From Taibaiella sp. (GTDB lineage Bacteria > Bacteroidota > Bacteroidia > Chitinophagales > Chitinophagaceae), in contig JAIOYR010000019.1 of the NCBI GenBank assembly GCA_021740995.1, forward strand, positions 1 through 51,964: a stretch of 51,964 nucleotides of DNA. Direction: 5' to 3'. The stretch's first letter is position 1; every line of letters begins with the position of its first letter. The notes under the pieces are model-generated. The model was not told the DNA's origin and did no database searches. It saw only the letters and a list, made by a program, of their open reading frames with translations. This document shows, in pieces, positions 47,595 to 51,964 of the stretch. Position numbers and translations under genes: made by a program.

Positions 47595-47839
47595 AGAGTA
47601 ACACACATAAGAACAACAAGAAGTAGTGCCATTGCTGTACTGCTAGACTTACTTTATTGTTATGACCATGTAATATTACACTACAAAAAGACGATGCACA
47701 GCAAAGTGTATTCTACGACAACACTGTAGCAGACCCCAATAATGACTATACCTATGATGCCCTATACTGCCTTATAAAATGCGAAGGGCGGGAACATGCA
47801 GGTAGCAATGCGCCGGTCAGCTATAATGATAGCAGCCGA
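47595..47839 (+). pseudogene. Frameshifted Rhs core remnant (5' part of the orphan tip)
   Basis: This stretch aligns base for base with 45061-45309 of the intact TcB-TcC gene. A net 4-base deletion at about 47670 (after TATGACCATGTA) breaks the frame. Upstream codons still spell 'RVTHIRTTRSSAIAVLLDLL' in one frame, and downstream codons 'KDDAQQSVFYDNTVADPNND' in another. No start codon or promoter precedes it, as expected for a displaced 3' tip. Confidence 0.8.
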
Positions 47840-48645
47840 ATGGGCAAGGCTCCATTGCCTACTGATGCGTCTGCCATGCGCAGGTACGTACAGTACTACA
47901 AATATGACGAGGTAGGTAATATGCTGCAAATGAAACATACTACTACAGGCGGAACGGGTAACTGGACAAGGAATTTTGTTATTAGCAGCACTACTAACCA
48001 GCTTATGGAAAGTAGTATAGGAAGTGACGGAACAGGTAGTGAGTCTTATGACTACGATAACCGTGGCAACATGGTGGATGGGATGAACCACCTGCTGTCA
48101 ATGACCTATAACGAGGAGAACAGGTTGGAGCAAGTAGAAATAAATAGTAGCCAAACAGCCTGTTATCAATACGACCATGACGGACAACGGGTGAGGAAGG
48201 TCATCACCAACACTTCCGCTGCTATCAGGCAAGTAAGGAAATATGTGGGCAATTGGGAGGTCTATCAAAAAATTGACACAGGAACCAATACTGTTATTTT
48301 GGAACGTGAAACTTTACACGTTGAAGATGACCAGAAGCGCATTGCGCTAATAGACACACCAACTGTCGATACGCTAAGTACTGGGGAGTCCCAATTATTA
48401 CGCTATCAGCACAGCAATAACATTAATACTGCATCATTAGAACTGGATGAAAATGCAGCAGTTATCACTTACGAAGAATACTACCCATATGGCAACACCA
48501 GTTTTCAAGGAGGCAGGACTGTTGCAGAATGTTCTTTGAAAAGATATAGGTATACAGGCAAAGAGCGGGATGAAGAGACAGGTTTGAATTATCATGGTGC
48601 AAGGTATTATGCACCTTGGTTAGCAAGATGGATGGCATGTGATCC
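47595..48645 (+). repeat. Rhs core end, copy 2 of the 1.05-kb direct repeat
   Basis: Second copy of 45061-46115, joined to a different C-terminal domain. Homologous recombination between the copies would delete the first tip plus its immunity gene and fuse the second tip in frame to the full-length core. Confidence 0.85.
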
Positions 48646-49366
48646 AATAAATGATGAGCTCTATAACTATTCATCTAAGTCAAGACAAGGAAATATAAAT
48701 AGACACTATGCTAAGTTTACAGCTTCTGTTTTTGAATATTGTTACGCCAACCCTGTAAGGTTCATAGATACTAAAGGTGAACAACCATATGCTCCACCAC
48801 AATTAGAATACGATTGGTTTACAAACACAATATTAAGGATATTCGTGCTGCCTGTCGTATATATTTACGCCTCTCTTAAAGCGAGTGCAGCCAAAGAAAA
48901 AGCATCTAAACCTCCAAGAGAAACTGAAATTACCGATTCAGTAAGAAGGTGGGGAGATCGGCTAACTGGTGCAACGTTCGCCGTGAGTGTTGGGATAGAT
49001 TTATTCACAAATGAAGCGCTAAATGCAAAATACGGTGCTTCAGCGATTCAAAACAGCTCAAACAAGTTTCTTAGTAAATTAGGCGCAGTTGGTGAAGGAG
49101 CTGGAGTTGTTTTGGTTGCTGCAGGAATTACAATTAGTACTTTAGCGGTCGCATCCGAGATAGGAGAAACAGGAGAACTGAAGGTCTCTTCTGCTACGGA
49201 CTGGCTAATTGGAACTGGTATTGCGATCGGAGGCATTGCAACAGGAGAAGTAGGATTCCTTGTAGCTGGAGCAGTATATGGTTTGATTCGGATTTTAGGA
49301 GGAAAGCAAATCGATGAAGAAATCGACAGTATAGCTACCCCCTTCCACTTATTTAATAAAAATTAA
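47840..49366 (+). CDS. Orphan Rhs/TcC tip with alternative C-terminal domain
   Basis: A 508-codon open frame. Its ATG corresponds to an internal Ile codon of the intact gene, so the start is probably fortuitous and the segment silent unless recombined. Residues 1-~270 are Rhs core (YVQYYKYDEVGNMLQMKHTT to 'GLNYHGARYYAPWLARWMAC'). The core end reads 'YANPVRFIDTKGE' where the usual DPxG is DTKG, so self-cleavage may be altered. The last ~220 residues differ wholly from the first tip: basic stretch, then Gly/Ala-rich hydrophobic helices (LGAVGEGAGVVLVAAGITIS, 'DWLIGTGIAIGGIATGEVGF', LVAGAVYGLIRILGG), suggestive of membrane insertion. No enzymatic motif is seen. Confidence 0.8.
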   Translation: MGKAPLPTDASAMRRYVQYYKYDEVGNMLQMKHTTTGGTGNWTRNFVISSTTNQLMESSIGSDGTGSESYDYDNRGNMVDGMNHLLSMTYNEENRLEQVEINSSQTACYQYDHDGQRVRKVITNTSAAIRQVRKYVGNWEVYQKIDTGTNTVILERETLHVEDDQKRIALIDTPTVDTLSTGESQLLRYQHSNNINTASLELDENAAVITYEEYYPYGNTSFQGGRTVAECSLKRYRYTGKERDEETGLNYHGARYYAPWLARWMACDPINDELYNYSSKSRQGNINRHYAKFTASVFEYCYANPVRFIDTKGEQPYAPPQLEYDWFTNTILRIFVLPVVYIYASLKASAAKEKASKPPRETEITDSVRRWGDRLTGATFAVSVGIDLFTNEALNAKYGASAIQNSSNKFLSKLGAVGEGAGVVLVAAGITISTLAVASEIGETGELKVSSATDWLIGTGIAIGGIATGEVGFLVAGAVYGLIRILGGKQIDEEIDSIATPFHLFNKN

Positions 49367-49367
49367 A

Positions 49368-49790
49368 ATGAATAAAATATTTGACTTTGCATTTTACTTA
49401 GCTTATGCAAGAACTAAAAATGAAGAAAAAATTGACATTGTTGCCAAAAAGAGGGCTAGTAGGTTTTTAGTTACAATCCTAATTATCACTACTTATCCGG
49501 CACTTCAATTAATTATCCTTAAAACAGTTTATTGGATCACTAGATCAAATCGAATAAACTTTGTAATGTTGTTAGCGATAATGCTTCTTAGTCTAATTGC
49601 TAGTATCTATTATAATATTATATTTGTTACACGGCGTTATAATGGTAAACAGGTAGAATTTCTTCATAAATATTTTAGTGATCAACTATCAAAGAAAACG
49701 ATTAGTATGTACTTTTCACTAGTTTTTATTTGCTCTTTGATTATCTTTTATACACTTTTTTTCTTTTTTTTTACAGCCATAAGAATATAA
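49368..49790 (+). CDS. Small multi-pass membrane protein, putative immunity to the orphan tip
   Basis: A 140-aa protein starting one base after the orphan tip's stop. Three strong transmembrane segments are seen (about 33-53 FLVTILIITTYPALQLIIL, 64-85 FVMLLAIMLLSLIASIYYNI, 113-137 SMYFSLVFICSLIIFYTLFF). The tight junction with the orphan tip suggests toxin-immunity pairing, and a membrane immunity protein fits a tip rich in hydrophobic helices. AT-rich codons. No family recognised. Confidence 0.6.
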   Translation: MNKIFDFAFYLAYARTKNEEKIDIVAKKRASRFLVTILIITTYPALQLIILKTVYWITRSNRINFVMLLAIMLLSLIASIYYNIIFVTRRYNGKQVEFLHKYFSDQLSKKTISMYFSLVFICSLIIFYTLFFFFFTAIRI

Positions 49791-49793
49791 GTT

Positions 49794-50009
49794 ATGCCAT
49801 CTATGAACACAATCGCAAATATTACTATAATATCTATATTTATATTGTCGATTACCGCTTTAGTTTTAGCTGAATATCTAGGTACAAAATATGAACGTGA
49901 AACTTTATTTAGGCTACTTTGGATATTATTTACCGTTGTTTTACTTTTTGTTGTATTCAAAATATTTGTTCCATGGATATCTCAAAAATTTAATAATGAC
50001 TCTCATTAA
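49794..50009 (+). CDS. Two-helix membrane microprotein 1
   Basis: A 71-aa protein (67 or 71 depending on which of two nearby Met codons is used) with two transmembrane helices ('ITIISIFILSITALVLAEYL' and 'LLWILFTVVLLFVVFKIFV') and a polar tail. It is 3 bases after the preceding gene. It is a paralogue of the next gene: both share the order ...L/I-G-x-x-x-x-x-x-F-R-L-x-W... then F-V-P-W / I-F-P-W. Two-helix proteins of this size include immunity proteins and class II holins; no more can be said. Confidence 0.6.
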   Translation: MPSMNTIANITIISIFILSITALVLAEYLGTKYERETLFRLLWILFTVVLLFVVFKIFVPWISQKFNNDSH

Positions 50010-50095
50010 TTTGGCAACAAGTGTAAAATTTATATAACTTCAAAACTATCACAGAATGAAAAAGACTGCCATTCTAACAATTAACAATATATGCA

Positions 50096-50287
50096 ATGCG
50101 TTTTTTTACAGTCATCTCTGTCATCATAGTCTATCTGATTCCCGTTGCAACTTATGTTTTGGCTAATTCGATTGGTATAAGGAATGGTCACAAGTATGCT
50201 TTCAGGCTGGGCTGGGTTGCCTTCCTAATCGTATATGCTTTCCTTGTTGCTAAAGTAATATTTCCGTGGTTGCAAAGGAGAGAGTAA
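50096..50287 (+). CDS. Two-helix membrane microprotein 2 (paralogue)
   Basis: A 63-aa protein with two transmembrane helices (VISVIIVYLIPVATYVLANS and 'LGWVAFLIVYAFLVAKVIFP') and a basic tail (WLQRRE). It resembles the previous gene in length, topology and the FRL-x-W and FPWL motifs, implying tandem duplication. It is the last gene of the element before attR. Confidence 0.6.
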   Translation: MRFFTVISVIIVYLIPVATYVLANSIGIRNGHKYAFRLGWVAFLIVYAFLVAKVIFPWLQRRE

Positions 50288-50440
50288 TATGCAGGTAAAT
50301 TAACGCTGCGAACAAACTACTGAGAAATCGGGTAATATACTATTTATCTACTACGTTCACGTCTTGCCACATATTTTTGGGGATGAGGACTATATGCAAT
50401 AATGTTTGCGTTCATGCTTTTTGATAGTATTCCCACAATA

Positions 50441-50473
50441 TGCAAATAGTATGACATTTAATGTCTATTTGCA
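50441..50473. repeat. Compound inverted repeat near attR
   Basis: Outer arms TGCAAATA (50441-50448) and TATTTGCA (50466-50473) enclose inner arms GACAT (50453-50457) and ATGTC (50461-50465). The motif TGCAATAAT occurs twice nearby (about 50395 and 50471). It may bind a recombination factor or act as a terminator. Confidence 0.45.
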
Positions 50474-50542
50474 ATAATATCCAATACCTCAAAAACATCC
50501 ACTAGTTTCTTCAAATCATCAATAAAAAGGTTCGAGAATATC

Positions 50543-50556
50543 CCTAGTCGGACTAC
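50543..50556. repeat. Right attachment core (attR)
   Basis: CCTAGTCGGACTAC, identical to the tRNA-Gln 3' end copy at 24744-24757. Just before it, AGGTTCGA also recurs but with 5 extra bases between, so upstream sequence is element-derived and not a second tRNA. Confidence 0.8.
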
Positions 50557-50568
50557 AAAAATTCAGGT

Positions 50569-50608
50569 AATAGGCTTATAATCAATTGATTGTAAGCCTA
50601 TTTTTTTC
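50569..50608 (+). terminator. Probable original tRNA-Gln terminator, displaced by the insertion
   Basis: Long stem AATAGGCTTATAATCA / TGATTGTAAGCCTATT (one T-G pair) followed by a T run, 12 bases after attR. Joining the tRNA at the att core to this sequence restores a normal tRNA-terminator unit. Confidence 0.8.
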
Positions 50609-50656
50609 TTGCGGTACACTTTGATGATTATATCGCCAAATAACACCTATTATACA

Positions 50657-51749
50657 TTAGAAGACGGCATTGAATTTGTTGACATAAAAGTCAAAACCAG
50701 TAATGGATTTTATTGTTATCATGAATAGTGCTTTTATTTCTTTACAGTGACTGTCTGAGAGGTTGTCGATTGTTGTAAATATTTCATTGGCAATTTTATC
50801 CTCTAAATGCCTTCATATTTTTTCGGCAGGGTTAAGTTCTGGGCTGTAAGGTGGAATAAATAGTAAGCCAGTGTTTTTTCGAACGTTCAATTGTGCTCCT
50901 TTATGAAAAGTGCCATTATCAAGAATGAGGATTCTAAATTCACTGATATGTCGTTTGGAGAACCTGTCAAGGTATAGTTGGAAGCAGTCTATATTGCACC
51001 TGGGCAGTTCTAATGGAAAATGTGTTCCGGTTATAGGAGACTATGCGCCAAATAGGTACAGGTTCTTGAACTTGTGCTGGTATGGCAGTAAGAGCTTGAC
51101 CCCTTTTACCGTTAGTATGCGCCGTTGTATTGTTAGCAACCCGAAACGGCTCTCATCCTAAAAGTAGATATTGACTGTCTTATAGTCGTCTGATTGAAAG
51201 TTTGCCTCTTTAATATGTTTTAGCTTCTCAGATAGTTTCTTTTTAAAATAACGCCGCAGCTTTATCATCTTTATTGATGTTGGTCTTTCGCCCCACCTCG
51301 AGTTTGGTGCCAAAGTTTCACTTTAGATATATGTTGACCTCGTTGTAGTTCATCTCAACGCCAAATGTCGTATTGATCCAAACTGTAGCTTGCTTATAAG
51401 AAGCAAAGCCACCTTTAGGATTAGACAATTTCCTTTCAAGTTCACCCCTTAGTTCATCGTTGAGTGCCCCCGGCCGATTACCGCCCCGACCTTTTGCCAA
51501 CAGTCCTTCCAAACCTTTGCTACGATCGGTATTTTTCCATTTGTGAACGCTATCCCGGTTAGACCTTGTCTTGTGAGCAAGCTCATTGGTGGAGACAATG
51601 CCATTAACAATTGCAAGCAACATATTTATACCAGGCTTGGAAGACACACTGCATTTACCAAGCAGTTTAGACAGTTCATCTAATGATTCGGTCACAGTGA
51701 TTTTTTGCAAAATAGCCGTACATAACAATACCAAAAGTCGTGCCGACAT
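50657..51749 (-). pseudogene. Decayed IS630-family transposase
   Basis: The N-terminal 143 codons (51749-51318) are open and encode the winged HTH half ('LAIVNGIVSTNELAHKTRSN', RDSVHKWKNTDRSKGLEGLL, 'NPKGGFASYKQATVWINTTFGVEMNY'). Beyond a stop, the DDE half continues in other frames: 'VNIYF' stop 'DESRFGLLTIQRR', then 'RILILDNGTFHKGAQ', 'LLFIPPYSPELNPAEKI', a TGA in place of the usual Trp, and 'RHLEDKIANEIFTTIDNL' up to TAA at 50657. DDE residues D, D (LDNGTFHKG) and E (NPAE) are still visible. At least two stops and a frameshift make it inactive. It lies outside the element, about 100 bases from attR. Confidence 0.85.
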
Positions 51750-51812
51750 TTAATCTGTAATTAGTCTAAGCTAACGCACCGATACATGCTCTCCGGATTA
51801 TTTCTACAAAAC

Positions 51813-51838
51813 AACAGCCCCGCAATTGCGGGGCTGTT
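51813..51838 (-). terminator. Rho-independent terminator of the right-edge T9SS gene
   Basis: Perfect 11-bp stem AACAGCCCCGC / GCGGGGCTGTT with loop AATT, followed on the minus strand by GTTTTG. Nearly identical to the hairpin at 18034-18059. Confidence 0.88.
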
Positions 51839-51864
51839 ACTTCTATTTTCAATGTGTACTAGTA

Positions 51865-51964
51865 TTAGTTCTTCAGTACAAAGTGGAATACTTTGTTTGC
51901 TGTGGCAGTGCTTACATTCAGCATATACATACCATTGGCGAGTGTATTGCTCAGTTTCACCTGC
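51865..51964 (-). CDS. T9SS-sorted protein (C-terminal fragment)
   Basis: Only the last ~32 codons lie in the window. They read 'VKLSNTLANGMYMLNVSTAT' then 'ANKVFHFVLKN' and stop at 51865, the typical end of a T9SS type A sorting domain (L-x-x-G-x-Y-x-L-x-V). The rest of the protein is beyond the right edge. The following perfect hairpin terminates it. Confidence 0.75.
   Translation of the reverse strand, partial: QVKLSNTLANGMYMLNVSTATANKVFHFVLKN

Noticed and set aside
47430-47729. 99-codon open frame starting MCKLRKEVVYQICW
   Set aside because: Its second half is the Rhs core remnant read before the 4-base deletion, and its first half is AT-rich non-coding sequence; not a gene.
50528-50556. 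Second tRNA-Gln gene at the right end
   Set aside because: Only the T-arm and acceptor 3' end are present, with 5 extra bases; no D-arm, anticodon arm or 5' acceptor can be folded upstream.
24605-50556. Conjugative transposon (ICE) with transfer genes
   Set aside because: No relaxase, TraG-type coupling protein or Tra secretion genes could be found; only recombinase, regulators and toxin cargo are present.
50910-51161. 83-codon plus-strand open frame
   Set aside because: It is antisense to the DDE part of the decayed transposase and has no features of its own.
51318-51749. Intact 143-aa DNA-binding protein
   Set aside because: It is the N-terminal half of a broken IS630 transposase; the DDE half continues downstream in other frames.

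Overview
The window reads as chromosome of a member of the Bacteroidota, probably Chitinophagaceae or a relative. Several secreted proteins end in type IX secretion (T9SS) C-terminal sorting domains (motif PNPA followed by a short beta-sandwich), start codons lack Shine-Dalgarno sequences, promoters look like the Bacteroidota -33/-7 type (TTTG / TAnnTTTG), and an RteC-like regulator is present. The taxonomic call is inference from gene content.

Left flank (1-24.6 kb), ordinary chromosome. Partial Crp/Fnr-type regulator, SirB1-like transglutaminase-core protein, topA, two T9SS cargo proteins, an RhlE-type DEAD-box helicase, an M28 peptidase, a Pro/Ala-repeat protein with a Cys/His-rich tail, a rhomboid protease, a TPR protein plus tilS pair, a DUF58 protein, a Big2-domain T9SS protein, a carboxypeptidase-regulatory-like protein, a second M28 peptidase with a T9SS domain, and an M1 metallopeptidase that appears fused to an outer-membrane barrel. 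Many of these genes end in clear hairpin terminators.

Central island (about 24.74-50.56 kb). A roughly 25.8-kb integrative element sits in the 3' end of a tRNA-Gln(CTG) gene. The last 13 tRNA bases plus one more (CCTAGTCGGACTAC, 24744-24757) recur exactly at 50543-50556, followed by what looks like the tRNA's original terminator. From left to right the element carries: a large serine recombinase whose reading frame runs out across attL into antisense tRNA sequence; two small unknown proteins; two tandem coiled-coil paralogues; an excisionase-like HTH protein; an RteC-like protein; then, divergently, a giant Tc (ABC) toxin operon. That operon is TcA (about 3150 aa), a TcB-TcC/Rhs fusion (2377 aa) with a variable C-terminal toxin, and a putative immunity protein. 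Behind it lies an orphan Rhs tip: a 1.05-kb second copy of the Rhs core end, frameshifted by a net 4-base deletion, joined to a different C-terminal domain and followed by three small membrane proteins. No relaxase or conjugation genes are seen.

Right flank (50.56-51.96 kb). A decayed IS630-family transposase (stop codons and a frameshift), a perfect hairpin terminator, and the C-terminal end of another T9SS protein.

The most interesting system is this tRNA-integrated, serine-recombinase island delivering a Tc/Rhs toxin with a spare toxin tip. Its toxin operon is divergent from an RteC-like element regulator across a 27-bp near-perfect palindrome.
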